A DNA stretch of 64,000 bases from Podospora pseudocomata (GCF_035222375.1 NW_026946366.1:2976001-3040000), one strand, 5' to 3'. Positions 20,875-32,626 are shown, counted from the stretch's first letter. Notes: generated by a model not told the origin, from the sequence alone. Numbers and translations: made by a program.

Positions 20875-21187
20875 AAAGGGGTGACTACCTGTAACATTGG
20901 TGATGGAATGGCATTCAGAGGCACAAAGTTCAACCGGCAAGTCTGACAGAACATAAATGGCGTGAGAAAATCGGCAAGTCCGCTTCACAAATTCTATCTC
21001 CTATCACGCTGAGCACCACTCAGTAGCAACGACATCTTCGTATCCATTGATTCTATCCCTATTGGCGAGTGTCCGATTACCTCCCCTGTGGCTCAAAGGA
21101 TGCCCGAGTACTACCTTGCCTCATAGCTGACTAGGACCAACGTGGTCAACCTCTTGAGTGAGTGAAGCAAAGTCTGAATTACCTTAC

Positions 21188-22329
21188 CTACTCGAACCGC
21201 TCATGGGGAAACACCTCGCGGTTGAAAGTGAAATCGTAGTCAATACCACGCTCGTCCATTGGCCCCTTCAACTCAAGAAGGTTTTTCTCGGTCCACGGTG
21301 TTCCAAAGCGCGTAACCTTGAACTCTTTGTTTAGCGACAGGTCGAAAGAGACCAGGTTTGGTACAAATTTGTCGAGTAGCGGCATTACCTCTTCCGGGCC
21401 CAAGTGGAACCTGCAGGAGAATTCGTTACTTCGACCGTCATACCTGAAATGCTTCAGGTTGGGGCAGGCCTTGATGATGGGCCGCAAGCTGCGATTCTTC
21501 AGATATGCTTTGGAAAGTGTAAGGCGAGCGAGCTTCTTTACTTTGATTCCCTCCAGCGATTTGGACCCCGAGGTTTCCTCAGACCAATGTTCGCGGAGAC
21601 CCTCAACTGTGCATTTCTCGAGATTTTACCCCTTTCGGAAAGATGGAAACCAAAAGGCAGGGCGAAAGGTTGGGGGAATCCCCCTTGCCGACAAGCACGA
21701 TCTTGGTGAGGCGTTGCATAGATTATGGGGCGTTCAGACTGAGCAGTGATTCGTCGCGGTCACAGTAAGATGCCTTGATAGCCATCACCTTTGGACAGAG
21801 GGAAGCCAGTATCTCAAGCCTTGTGTTGTCGCTAAAAGGCCGTACTGAATATCTCAGACGAGAGCCTCTGGGCTTCATGTACACCATCCAGTAATAGTAA
21901 TCGAACTCCAGGTCCCATAGTGTAGTTAGGTCAAGCTTGTGCAGCCACTTCCCCATGGAGCTTTGCGAAAAGAAGTGGTTCGGGTAGTACTGGGCAAGCT
22001 CAATCGGTACCAGTTTGGAGGGTCCCAGGACACATCCTGGAAATGGAACCATCATACCATTGTCCTGCTTCCTCGATAAGGTAAATCTGTTTAACGGCTT
22101 CAGCAAGATCGGGACGAAGAAGTAGCGTGCGGGCGAAAATCCACCGCTTCTGGGTGGTGGGTCGGTGGTAAAGGTGAGGTGTTGCCACTTGGCTTAGGGC
22201 TCTGGAGGTCGACGCCAGAGCTAGCAGAGTAGAAAAGTCTGCGAGGTCACTCTTCAGTACACAATAAGGACAGAAGTGTCCGACTATGAGCTTGCGGAGC
22301 TCGAAAGGAAGTTCCACAACGAGAGTCAT
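21188..22329 (-). pseudogene. F-box/leucine-rich-repeat-like gene, disrupted
   Basis: ATG 22329 opens an F-box-like start (ELPFELRKLIVGHFCPYC, then LLALASTSRALSQVATPHLY) of about 85 residues. A second frame at 21723-22106 continues with LRR-like text (KWLHKLDLTTLWDLEF, LEILASLCPKVMAIKA). A third at 21188-21590 contains KKLARLTLSKAYLKN, then IIKACPNLKHFRYDG and FNREVFPHERFE. The pieces are in order on one strand but in different frames, with an in-frame stop near 21720 and no splice signals that would reconcile them. A gene with at least two frame breaks is the simplest reading. F-box proteins recruit targets to SCF ubiquitin ligases. Sequencing errors or unusual introns remain possible. Confidence 0.55.
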
Positions 22330-23317
22330 GACTCAGTCACTTTGCTGCAGGCTAGTAGAGCTTTCAGGTCAGGGTCAGCAATGAAGGCATTCATCAACCT
22401 CGGATATTGAGAGTCTGTCCTAACTTACGCGTTGCCGAGATGTGGGTGCCGAAGTTGGTTTATGAAGAAAGGAGACAAGAGCGGTGCAAGTCCTGGGAAA
22501 GACTTTAAGCCGCGGGCGGCCAACGTGATGGTTGATTTGTCGTAAGGAATGGTGAGAGTGAAGACATTGAAAGGAGGAGGGTTTTAAGCCCATGATCCCA
22601 ACGCACAGACCATGATATGGTCCCATCTATCAAGAGATCATCTGAAAATTAGGTATATCTAAGGAGATAACATGATGGAAAACAAACTCTGCAAAGATGA
22701 GCCAACAGCAGGTATGTGGCTACCTCATATTCTCGACAATAACCTGGATGGACGGTTGGAATTACTACTAAGTGCTAAGCTAAGAATAGACGACATCTGA
22801 AGCACCAAGATACCGGTAGTAACCCTACTTTTGTCAACATAAGATGCTCTGAATCATTGCGCCAAAGAGCAGCATCGAAAAGACAGAAGATGATAAGCCG
22901 CAGACATAGCTTCGGACTTCCTCTCGTGGTAGCTATATAAGTAGGGATAAGGAGCCCAGGTAACTAGGCTAGACAAGTTTCACGATACTAGGTCAGTAAA
23001 AGTGCCAAGAAATTACTGCCTTAGGTAGTCTTTCACGGCGTTCTCAAATGCTGACGTGGCGATCCAGCACTTACACTGCACAGCATTTCCTAAAGCGGAT
23101 AGACAGCGGGAATGCTAGGGTCTCATGGTCCCCACTTCAATATCTGTGGTTTTTGAACAATGGCTCTGTTTTCGGAAGGCAGAAACCCACGTACTTTGTG
23201 TGTTGTAGAGAGCCAAGCACGCATTCCAGGCTGTGTGCTTTGCTTTCCCTTTTATATTACACCCAGCAACACCAAGGATCGCAACCTCACAACGCTTGAA
23301 CGGTGAACGCTAAAAAA
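22330..23317. other. Intergenic, A/T-richer, no supported gene
   Basis: About 1 kb upstream of the alpha/beta hydrolase remnant. It is more A/T-rich than its surroundings and has a TATATAA near 22935. The minus-strand frame at 22420-22626 is unremarkable. No repeat boundary or RNA was recognised. Confidence 0.35.
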
Positions 23318-24667
23318 ATGAATATTGGTGTGAGTCTTTTGCTGACTCCCACATTATGGCTCTTTGGTCTGAGCACTGTGACTCCAGGGGTGATGGCTGG
23401 GTCGATTTCGAACCCGTGGAAGGGACAGCCAGCAAGGCCAGCGACCTATCACCTAGAGGCTGAGACTCTAGTGACTGCACAACGGCTAGACTGCCGTTGC
23501 ATTGTCATTTCCCCTGTTTAACACATCCTCTATCTTGCCCGGATTCGATGCCACAACACAAGGAGCAAGCAACGATGTTGTTCTACGCTGCATCGTCACG
23601 ACGATGACAACCATTTCAGAGAAAGGCGAGACTGTGGCGGTGACAGGACTACTGGCAGTTCCGGTGTCAGCCAACAATACCATTCCTGTAGTGTCGTGGC
23701 AGCATGGAACCATCCTCTCTTTCGACCAGGTGCCTTCCCATATGGTGAAGCTCTCCGATCCAAACTATAACGTGACCGACGATGCCGACTCCCTGGAAAC
23801 TTTGTTTAATATCCAGCGATTTGCAGCGAACGGGTTTGCCGTCATTGCGGCGGATTACATCGGCAAGGGCCCGCTTCGGGAAGGGCGTGGCGAGGCCTAT
23901 GTCGTCAAGGGCGCCACTACGCAAACGTGTGTGGATATTCTCAACGCTGGGCTCGCCGCGCTGGAGGATCTTGGTTTGACACCGGCGAAACTGTTCCTAC
24001 AGGGCTGGTCCCAGGGTGCCCCCAACACGCTATGGTTGCATCAAGCTCTCCGCTCCGATGGGATCGATATTGAAGCGACGGCTGTTGCCAGTCCCTTCAG
24101 TGATCTCGATCAAGCATGGCGGTATTGGTCTGGGAAGGTCATTTCCCACTGCCAGAGGGTCTCGAGAGCTACCCTCCCCTGGCTGCCTGGATTGCGCCTT
24201 GCATGATTGTGGCTCTTGGTAGCTACGAGCTGTACTACAATCTCCCAGGCCTGATGGAGACGGCGGTGCGGCCTCAATATCGGGAACTAGCAGAAAGAAA
24301 TTGGCAAGATTATAACATCAGCGCCATTGATCCCTCAAACTCTCCCAACAGTACCAACCTATTGGCGGATAGCTTCTGGAAAGGCTACACGAACGATCAC
24401 ATCAGCGCGCTGCAACGGCAACTGATCAGAAATGCAGCCATAGCCTGGGAATACGATAGCCCCATTCATTTCTACTATGGTCTTGCCGACGAAGCTGTCC
24501 ATCCGGCGATGGTGACGCGAACAGTTGCTGCTGGGGGCAGGTATGCCGCTGGAATCCAGGTCGCCAGGGCTAGCCACCGGGCGACATTTCTTGCCGGGCT
24601 GTATGGCAGCGGAGCATCGCTTGACAGCTTCGATAACGTGTTGTCTTGGTTTCAGAGCAAAGCTTAG
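23318..24667 (+). pseudogene. Secreted alpha/beta-hydrolase (lipase-like), frame-broken
   Basis: ATG 23318 opens a good signal peptide (MNIGVSLLLTPTLWLFGLST). The main frame (from about 23490) carries NTSSILPGFDATTQGASNDV, PVVSWQHGTI, FAVIAADYIGKG, and the nucleophile elbow LFLQGWSQGAPNTLW with the catalytic Ser. The last frame (from about 24125) gives the C-terminal third with the candidate acid and base near HFYYGLADEAVHP and ARASHRATF. The three pieces are contiguous but out of frame near 23490 and near 24130, and no intron of credible size links them. The gene is thus probably inactive by two single-base-type frame changes, or the assembly has two errors. An intact homologue would be an extracellular esterase or lipase. 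Confidence 0.65.
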
Positions 24668-25473
24668 TCGGGCACTCGCTGAGCTTGATAGGAGGATAGG
24701 TATTGAATGATAAACTGCCCGATAATTGTAAAATACCTGCCATGAAAGTCATCCAAAGTAGGTAGCCAGTCCCAAAATGTCCTTACTTCAACTCAGGTCA
24801 AAGATGAAGGCTCTCACGAGGTATCGCGCCTATTTTGGTGTGTTCAAAGTCTCCGCGGTCGCGAAACATGGATCGGTCATGTTTCCATCCACAAATGCAC
24901 ATGCCCTCTGCTGTCTTTTTCTTCGGTATTTCTCTTCCAGGTTTGCATCAAACTCCACTGCGGGGTTTCAGTGGTCGACATTGGCCATGTCATCGCTTCG
25001 ACCACCTTTTTGGAGCTTCTGACGAGGTACATGACATCGGAGGCATTATGCTTTACCATGTGTCGCACGCTTATCGATTTCACACGGCTGCATCGGCACC
25101 TGGAAAGTGGGCGCCCGTTTTTAAACTTGACAGGGACGACTGTCGTGTCGTGCAAGGCACCTGCCGACTAGCCGTAGCGTTCCAACAGGTCCGGGGACGG
25201 CCCGGGGATAGCAGCACACTGACGTCAATGCCACAATGAGCTGAAGGAGAGCAAATAGAGCTCCGTGATATATCTTTGTGTTTGTGGCCAGTCTTGCACT
25301 TCCTGCAGATATTGTCGACATTATCTTTTGGGGAAGCAGCCGGTCACCCTACCTTTCGCAGTGCCCTCCTCAATACATCAGCATTCGACCAACACCATCG
25401 GTTAGCTGGGATACTATTGACTGAAAACAAGTTCCCATCACTCGCCATCATTCCAAGTTCTGCGATAATAAAC
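24668..25473. other. Intergenic with unassigned minus-strand open frames
   Basis: The minus strand holds an open stretch at 24877-25155 with amino-acid-like composition (VMYLVRSSKKVVEAMTWP, SLMQTWKRNTEEK) that could be a gene remnant, but no start, splice pattern or family could be fixed. The promoter of the PAP2 gene lies at the right end. Confidence 0.3.
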
Positions 25474-26650
25474 ATGGGCAACTTCCTCAATCGCAAGCCG
25501 GTCCCGGCCCCGGATGCGAACCATCACACCCATAGCGACTTGCACTCGGCGTCTTCTCGACCGAGTGTCGGTCAGTGGTTCAAGGCGACATGGCTGGATA
25601 TCTTGACCATGGCTGCCCTTGGCGCCGTTGGTCTGGGTGTAAGAATTCTTCTCTGGGATCCTGCTGAGCTCCTGACCTTTGGGTCTAGTTACTGACAGAG
25701 GACTCACTCAGGTTTATCACGCGAAACCAGCCCCAACCCGTTCGTTCCCCGTCACGTTTGCCGACGGCGAGATCGTCTACCCCGAGTTCGGCTACCCTCT
25801 TCGCAAGGAGATCATTCCGATCTGGCTCGCTGCGTTTCTGGCTTCTGTCATTCCCATTGTCATCATGCTGGTCATGCAGATCCGAATCCGATCGTTTTGG
25901 GACTTCAACAACGCAGTCATTGGCTTGCTGTACAGCCTAATCACCGCCGCCGTGTTCCAAGTTTTCATCAAGTGGCTCATCGGTGGCCTTCGCCCTCACT
26001 TCCTTGCCGTTTGCCAACCGGATTTGTCTCTGGCTTCTAATGCGGCCGGCGTCCAGGGAGCTGGGTACAATGGACGGGGATACACAGGCATCTATTATAC
26101 CAAGCAAATCTGCACCGGCGATGAAGATGAGATCAACGACTCGCTGGAAAGTATGCCCAGCGGGCACACCACTGCCGCCTTTGCAGGCCTGATCTTCCTC
26201 AGTCTCTACCTGAACGGCAAGCTGAAAGTATTCTCGGATTATCACCCTGCCATGTGGAAGCTGGTCGTTCTGTACGCACCTGTCCTCGGGGCCTGCTTGA
26301 TCGGAGGCGCGCTTACTATCGACGAGTACCACAACTGGTACGACGTTTTCGCCGGCGCTGTTATTGGAACTGTTTTTGCTTTCAGCGCTTACCGGATGAC
26401 GTATGCCTCGATTTGGGACTGGAGGTGGAACCACGTCCCGTTGAACCGCACAACGTCTTTTACCTTTGGACATGGCGGCCAGCAATACTTGGACGTGGGA
26501 ACGTTTACGAGACGGGGCGCTTGGGGAGAGAAGCACGGGCTGACTGGTCATCATAATGGGACGGCTGCTCACCACCATGCGGCTCCTATCGGGGCGACTA
26601 CCGGAACGAATATTCCTCAGAACGGTGTCCATGGCGACAATATGGTATAG
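25474..26650 (+). CDS. PAP2-family lipid phosphatase (DPP1/LPP-like)
   Basis: Exons 25474-25638 and 25712-26650 (73-bp intron, GTAAGA..TCAG) encode 367 residues. The protein is an integral membrane phosphatase acting on lipid phosphates such as diacylglycerol pyrophosphate or phosphatidate. All three PAP2 signatures are visible: KWLIGGLRPHF, SMPSGHTTAAF, and DEYHNWYDVF with the His-x3-Asp. In the third, the usual leading Ser-Arg is replaced by an Ile-Asp-Glu context. About six hydrophobic segments surround them, as in yeast Dpp1. The conserved AKPAPTRSFPVTFADGEIVY precedes the second membrane helix. A His-rich tail (HGLTGHHNG..AHHHAA) ends the protein. The vacuole or endoplasmic reticulum is the likely location. 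Confidence 0.9.
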
Positions 26651-26973
26651 TGAGCAATGATAGGTATGGAATTGTGTTTCAGGGTAATGCGGAGCGGGAA
26701 ACAAAGCCGGGTGGGTGAGGTAGTGTAACCCCAAAGCAGGATGGAATTGGAATGGAAGCTTGCGGTCAAGGGTGGAGACAATGGGAATTATTGCCGAGAG
26801 GCACAACCCCTCCTTTCATGTCACGATGAGTTGCTTTCTCATTGACTGATCTTTGATTTGAGATTATTTGATACCACAAAAAATTGCAATTATCTCTCTT
26901 ACCCAAGAAACCAAAATATCCTTATTGAAAGTCATTAATCAGCCACGTAGAACAATCACCACTTAACCTCACT

Positions 26974-27851
26974 ATGCCGTTCCCATACAAGACGGTGCTC
27001 ATCACAGGAGCAACATCAGGCATCGGTCTTGCACTGGCCGAGCGCATGATATCTGCGGGCATTTTTGTCATTGCAGTTGGCCGTCGCAAAGATCGTCTTG
27101 AAGCCCTGGTTGAGAAACATGGCAGCGAGAAAGTCGCTGCTGAGCCATTTGATGTGTCGGACCTGGACGCCATGCCCGCCTGGGTTGAGAAGTAAGCTAC
27201 ACCAATCCTTTCGTGTTAGCCTATTTGTTGACCGTGATCTTTTTTAGGATCACATCCAAGTACCCCCGTCTCGACTCCATCATTCTCAACGCCGGCTTCC
27301 AGCGGTCCCTCGACTTCACGTCCCCGTCCACCATCTCCTTGTCGTCCGTCTCAGCAGAGCTCACCACCAATTATCTCTCCCCCCTCCACATGGTCTCCCT
27401 TTTTCTCCCGCACCTGATCTCGCTCGCCCCATCCCCGACGTCCATTGTTCTTGTCTCCTCAGGTCTCGCTGTCCTCCCCCTGCCCCGATGCGCAAATTAC
27501 TCCGCCACCAAAGCCGCCGTGCACAGTCTGGCCTGGTCACTCCGGTGCCAGCTTTCCGGTCCAGAATCACCTCATACCCACCACATCAAGGTAATTGAGA
27601 TCATGCCGCCGGCCGTGCAGACAGAGTTGCATCCCCAGCAAAAGGACTTGGTAGAGACGGGGCAGGATCAGCCCGGGATTGAGCTGGAGAGGTATATCGA
27701 GGAGACGTGGGTGGACTTGGTGGGGGAGGAGGAAAAAGAGGATATTGTGCACAGTGTGTTGAGGGAGAGGTTGGAGGCGGTAGAGGGGCCGAGGAAGGGG
27801 GCGTGGGAAGGGTTTGTGAGGGCTATGAGGGGGGCTGGGTTGAGGTTTTGA
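26974..27851 (+). CDS. Short-chain dehydrogenase/reductase (DltE-like)
   Basis: Exons 26974-27191 and 27248-27851 (56-bp intron, GTAAGC..TTAG) encode 273 residues. The Rossmann fold begins at once with VLITGATSGIGLALAE (the TGxxxGIG cofactor motif). Next come AVGRRKDR (Arg pair favouring NADPH), FDVSD, and IILNAGFQ (NAG motif). The catalytic Ser lies in VLVSSGLAVLP and the Tyr-x3-Lys in NYSATKAA. The C-terminal 80 residues include an unusually acidic stretch (EETWVDLVGEEEKED). It resembles bacterial DltE and fungal oxidoreductases of unknown substrate. The stop lies only 13 bp from the stop of the convergent HET gene, so their 3' UTRs must overlap. Confidence 0.9.
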
Positions 27852-27864
27852 GGTTGTGGGGCAT

Positions 27865-29922
27865 TTAGTCGTCCAAGTCGCAAAGGTCATCATCATCCTC
27901 CATCTCCTCCATGTATTTCCATTCTACTTCGTCTGGGTGGTCGTTTTCCAGTAGCTCCTTTTCCACCACTGAGATTTCCAGCTGGACGTGTTTGGAGATT
28001 GTTAATTCATCTGCTGTTGCCTGCCTTAACCAACAGTTTGCCGCCGTGTCTTGCGCGGGATCATCGCTGAACGGTTGGCCTTCTAGTCTTGGAGGGCTGT
28101 TGGGGGAGAAGGGTGTTGGTTTAGCCGTCACTTGCACCAGCGAGTTGTCTCCGAACGGCGCCGTATGAGGATAATCGACCTCAGAGTCCAAGTCAAAGCC
28201 TGTACGAATATCTTTGTTCAAGAACTTGAGAAGATGTTCTGGTCCCGGTGCATCTCCGTCAATACTACTTCCCGGTTTTGGTCCATTACTTTGGTTCAAA
28301 ATATCCACCCACCGCTCTGGTCGAGGAAGTTTCCTGTCAACGAGCCAGATGCCGAAGCGGGGGAATGGCGGACAAAAATAGACCACCAACAGGTAGAAGA
28401 TGGGCGAAGAACTGGTCCTGGTGACACCCAGAATTTGAATGTATAACGTTCCGTTGGTCATTAAAGCTCCTCCGTCTTTGAGCATGATGGTCCCGAAATA
28501 GTCCATGTCTGCGAAACCGAGGAATCCTGCATCGGAGCTGCTGGAAATGGCCCTAGGTGCCACAAAAGACCACTGTTGGTGACCGTCTTTATCTGGCCTG
28601 TATCCGGATGATTTCCGCAAGAGCAAGGATGCCAAGCGCGAGCTTTTGGCGTGAACCGTAAGTAGAGTGGTTGATGGATTGATGAGGGCCGAGGGCTTGG
28701 GGTGAGTGAGGGTAATACTATGCCGGCCCAAGCTTTGCCATTTTCCTCTAAGCAATCTGGTGGTGTCCATGAACTCCTGCCACGAATATAGGGATCCAGT
28801 TCTCAGTACCTCGTAGACGGGATGTCCAATGCCGGTGGCGGCCAAGGGCAAGATCATCGGGTCGTCTGGCTCGCTGGTCCGCGCGCAGTTTAATTTGATC
28901 GCGTAGAGAGCCGGGGTCCGTGAATTCGAAAGCCGCTGCTGATATTTTGAACCTTCGTCTTCGAATCGTTGAAAGAGTTCAACTTTGAGGCTGATGCCGC
29001 CATTGGAGATGCCGACATTCCTGGGCCCTTTATCAAAACGAATGACTGCCAGCCCGTTGGATTCAGAAAATGCTTCGGGAGATTCTGCAAACAAGCTCTC
29101 CCGTACCATCCACTCAGGATATCGGCCTCGTCCCCCCATGCGTTGAGCAAATGAGCGTGCATCGGTGGAGAATACTGACCCTTTTCGGGTAGTCCAGAGA
29201 AGCACCGTTTCATCGTTGAACAGACGTATCATCTCGTGCTGGAGGCGAACAAACGCATTCTTGCCTTCACCATAGAGGAGGGGCATGTGAACGCCTAGGA
29301 GACCCATCATACTGTAAGCCCTGTCCTCGATCTTTGTTGTCTGGCGTTTAGAAGCCCACGAGAGCTCTGTTGCTATGGAACACGACCTAAAATTCTGGAT
29401 ATCCTTTTGTTCGATCGTGGTTGCATATGCTACTGCAAGTGTGCACGTTTCCCTGGAGCCAACGATGTTCCAGTCTGAGTCGACAAAAGCCAAGAATGAC
29501 GGAGCAAGAAGCTCCTGTAGAGTCCATCCCCTCGTGAACCAGCGACTTTGGACCACCTTGGAATTGCGAGGCCGTGACTTTCCATCACTGCAATAATGTG
29601 GAGGGACATCCTCCAGAAAGGCGTAACAGATCTGAGCCTCTTCATACCAGCGGAACATGGAGTTGATGGCCTCTCCAAATTCATTGTTGTCGGCCTTGTT
29701 GATGCAACACGTGTCGATCCAGACGTACTGCCATCCCTGGGATCGTGCGAGTTTGCAACAGTTCTTGACCTTTTGCCAGCCCTTGAGCGATGTCCGCGCA
29801 GAGCTCGAGATGTCATTGAAGGTGACCTCCTGCTCTTCCCATGTGTGTGATAGAATGGCATATTGGGGCATGTTGTTGAGGAACTGCTCAAGTTTGAGGG
29901 TTGTAGTGTTGAGAAGTCTCAT
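27865..29922 (-). CDS. HET-domain protein (heterokaryon incompatibility type), intact
   Basis: An uninterrupted 685-residue frame from ATG 29922. The HET domain spans about residues 20-160: YAILSHTWEEQEVTF, WIDTCCINKADNNEF, then MFRWYEEAQICYAFLEDV, and WFTRGWTLQELLAP. It is followed by RAYSMMGLLGVHMPLLYGEG, the extension common to HET-E/HET-D-type proteins. The remaining 400 residues lack WD40 or NACHT signatures and end in a strongly acidic tail (EEMEDDDDLCDLDD). HET proteins trigger a death response when incompatible fungal cells fuse. The partner locus is not evident. The codon use and intact frame suggest that this copy, unlike the one at 40-42.6 kb, is functional. Confidence 0.9.
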   Translation of the reverse strand: MRLLNTTTLKLEQFLNNMPQYAILSHTWEEQEVTFNDISSSARTSLKGWQKVKNCCKLARSQGWQYVWIDTCCINKADNNEFGEAINSMFRWYEEAQICYAFLEDVPPHYCSDGKSRPRNSKVVQSRWFTRGWTLQELLAPSFLAFVDSDWNIVGSRETCTLAVAYATTIEQKDIQNFRSCSIATELSWASKRQTTKIEDRAYSMMGLLGVHMPLLYGEGKNAFVRLQHEMIRLFNDETVLLWTTRKGSVFSTDARSFAQRMGGRGRYPEWMVRESLFAESPEAFSESNGLAVIRFDKGPRNVGISNGGISLKVELFQRFEDEGSKYQQRLSNSRTPALYAIKLNCARTSEPDDPMILPLAATGIGHPVYEVLRTGSLYSWQEFMDTTRLLRGKWQSLGRHSITLTHPKPSALINPSTTLLTVHAKSSRLASLLLRKSSGYRPDKDGHQQWSFVAPRAISSSSDAGFLGFADMDYFGTIMLKDGGALMTNGTLYIQILGVTRTSSSPIFYLLVVYFCPPFPRFGIWLVDRKLPRPERWVDILNQSNGPKPGSSIDGDAPGPEHLLKFLNKDIRTGFDLDSEVDYPHTAPFGDNSLVQVTAKPTPFSPNSPPRLEGQPFSDDPAQDTAANCWLRQATADELTISKHVQLEISVVEKELLENDHPDEVEWKYMEEMEDDDDLCDLDD

Positions 29923-30655
29923 TTTGGGGAGTCACCACTGGTTCAATAGCAGGAGGGGCACAAAGATGAAAAGAAAACGAAAAAGGCAAAGAAAAAAGAG
30001 GAAAAGTGTTATGGAAAGTAAACACACGCCCAAGACAGAACTGGAGATAGAAGTAGTCCCGAACCAAGAAGCTAAGCGCTGAGGCTGAACAAAACCAGTG
30101 CGGCACGCAGCACAGTCACCTCCTGTCCCAAGCCACAACTCATCACGACAACTCATAGACAGGCAAGTTGGCGGCGTGGGTTGGAGTTGCGGCCCGCCAA
30201 TGAGAGCTGCTCTGGCAGCCACGAATTTCCTAGCAACAAGCGAGCGGCTATGCAACCTAAACAACTTTTTGTCGACCTCTTCGACGTGCTTTCGGTGCCT
30301 GCATATCTTCATAGCGAGCACATGACATGTGTTTGATCAACAGTTCCTGACGCCATCCTGCCCCTCGACGTCGGTGTGCCCATCCCGCGGATTTTCCCGT
30401 TGCTTGTCGGGCGGCTCCCGTGGGACAGGGAACGGGGAAATCCTTCCCACCCGCGAAGCTTCTTTAAACTTCAAATACCCCTGAATAAAACCGCCAAGGC
30501 ACTACACATTCATCATGGAGCCGGTAACTGGCCTACTGTTCCGCTACCGAGATTGGCAGCGGCTCAACCACCCCCACAGGGCTGATGATCAAAAGCCAGG
30601 CCAACAAATTCTCATCGCGTCGAATGTTTTTCGTCTTTTTCACGCAAACATCTAG
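29923..30655. other. Divergent promoter between HET and kelch genes
   Basis: About 730 bp. A purine-rich tract at 29960-30030 (on the plus strand) lies in the HET 5' leader and is a pyrimidine tract on the coding strand. No gene or RNA is seen. Confidence 0.45.
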
Positions 30656-32626
30656 ATGGAAAAGACCAGAACGATGGCGCCACACCGACTGACCAGCGCT
30701 CTCCTGACATCATTGTTGGCCACAATCCTGACCGCCGGGACAACGGACGCTGCCCTTCTCGACGTTCCTTCACCAAAGAACTATGTCAGACGGACCCTCG
30801 CCCGCGCTACCGTACTAAATAATCACGTTTACATTGAAGGCGGCCAAATCACTCAGTTCGAGGATGGCTTCAGCTCCATTCGCGGCCGAGTGGAGAACCA
30901 GGTCAACTCCACCCTCTCAATTCCCCTGAACAAATCGTGGAAGTCTGAATCAGTCACCATCAAAGCAACCCCGAAACCTTTTGAAAGTCTGGCTAGAAAC
31001 AGATGGTACTTGTGGACCGATACAAAGAATGGGGCATTCTATGCTTGGGGTGGCTACTGGCCGTTTGGGCTCGAGATGGTGACGGATGAAGTCTACAAGT
31101 TCACCGCTGACAGCCGAGGAGGAGGTGAATGGGGCGTGGAAACGCTTCCTAATGGGGTGCGCTTGGATCAAATCAGCCCGGGCGAAGCTGGGGCTGTCAC
31201 CAGTACCGGCACAATGGGAATCGTCATTGGCGGACAAGCCACTCCTTGGACGCAGTTGGGAAGAGATAACACTCGCCAGCTGTCTGGGATGATAACTTTC
31301 GACTTTGAAAGCAAGGCGCTCATGAATGGTACTCAAAAGTTCAGTCCATTTGGGGACATGCCAGTTGTCGGAGCGTCTGCCGAGTTTATTTCTGGGGTTG
31401 GGGAGAATGGGATTGTCGTAGTCATGGGAGGACACGTGGGACGAACTGACAAGGAGGTACCACTTGGGGAGATGGACTTTTTCGACATGAGAAATGTCAC
31501 ATTTTTCGATCCCGTGACGAAAGAAACCTGGTCGCAAGTTACCACTGGAAATATTCCTCCTTCACCGAGAATCGGATTTTGCACAGCAGCATTCAGCAGC
31601 AAGGAAGGGGGCCACGAGATGTAAGTTGCATGATAGCTCTCCTGAATAACTCGATTCGAATTGCTGACGAGACAGTTTCATCTTTGGTGGCTCAAATGAG
31701 CGGGACTACTTGGTGTACGAAGACGCTTACGTTCTCAGCCTGCCCGGATTTGTCTGGACAAAACTCCCAACACCACCAGGCGGCCGGAGAGCTTACCACA
31801 CATGCGTCGCCGTCGGCAACCGACAAGTCTTGAGCGTCGGCGGTCGTGGCAGAGAGGATGAAATACGGATCCGAGATGCGATCCCTCAGGGGCTCCTTCT
31901 GTTCGATATGACAGCGACCGAATGGAAGCTGGAATACGATTCCAACGCCGCCGCCTATGAATCAGCAAGCGCCATCAAGGACTGGTATGAGAAGCGGTAA
32001 AGAATATCTCTTCACCTACATAATTCATGATGGCCAGTTGCTAACTCAGAACCAGAACTTCTTCTGATGTTCGATGGTCTTCCGAAGGCGTCAAGCAGCT
32101 CTTTGCAACATCTGCCGAGGCCTTATTCACCAGTGGAGACTCGCCAGACTCCCAGTCAGATTCAAATACAGATTCCCCTTTGGGCCCAACAACAACCACG
32201 ATGCCAGATATATCAGCACCAGCCGGCTTGAGTACGGGAGCAATGGTGGGAATAATACTAGCGGCTGTGATCTGTCTGGCCGCCATCATTGGTGGTTGGC
32301 TTTTCTGGCGTCGACGACGAGCTGGTAGACACGACGCGCTCACTGAAACAGATGACCTGGGCGAGCTGGGAGTGGACGGGGCTGTTGATCGCAAGGAGCT
32401 GGCCTCGGAGTCACATGTGCGAGAGATGCCCTCAGATGCCCAGGTTGAGGAGCTGCCTACCAAATTTCAGGACACAAAGGTACCTGTTGCCCATTATCAC
32501 GAGGTCGATGGGGGCCATGATTATGTGGAGCTGCCAACCTACCACCGGCCAAGGCCCAGGGCATCGCAAAACACGCTGCCGCCGGTTGAGTTGGATGCGG
32601 GCTATACAGGGAGGGAGCTGATGTAA
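30656..32626 (+). CDS. Kelch-repeat membrane protein, type I
   Basis: Three exons, 30656-31620, 31676-31996 and 32050-32626, with 55- and 53-bp introns, encode about 620 residues. A second possible start (ATG 30674) gives a tidier signal peptide (LTSALLTSLLATILTAG). The ectodomain has kelch-like blades: LNNHVYIEGGQ, YAWGGYWPF, MGIVIGGQATPW, GIVVVMGGHVG, FIFGGSNERDYLV, QVLSVGGRGRED, each followed by a Trp strand. One transmembrane helix (STGAMVGIILAAVICLAAII) is followed by FWRRRRAGRH and a cytosolic tail with repeated ELP motifs (VEELPTKF, YVELPTYH, GRELM end). This architecture recurs in fungi in cell-surface proteins of unknown ligand. The tail resembles that of the propeller protein at 16944. 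Confidence 0.85.

Noticed and set aside
22040-22065. 21-bp GTATGA..CCAG stretch as an intron in the F-box/LRR-like gene
   Set aside because: Too short for a fungal intron and a multiple of three, so it would not mend the frame.
25937-26806. Minus-strand frame of 289 codons
   Set aside because: It overlaps the PAP2 phosphatase gene, whose three signature motifs are clear on the plus strand.
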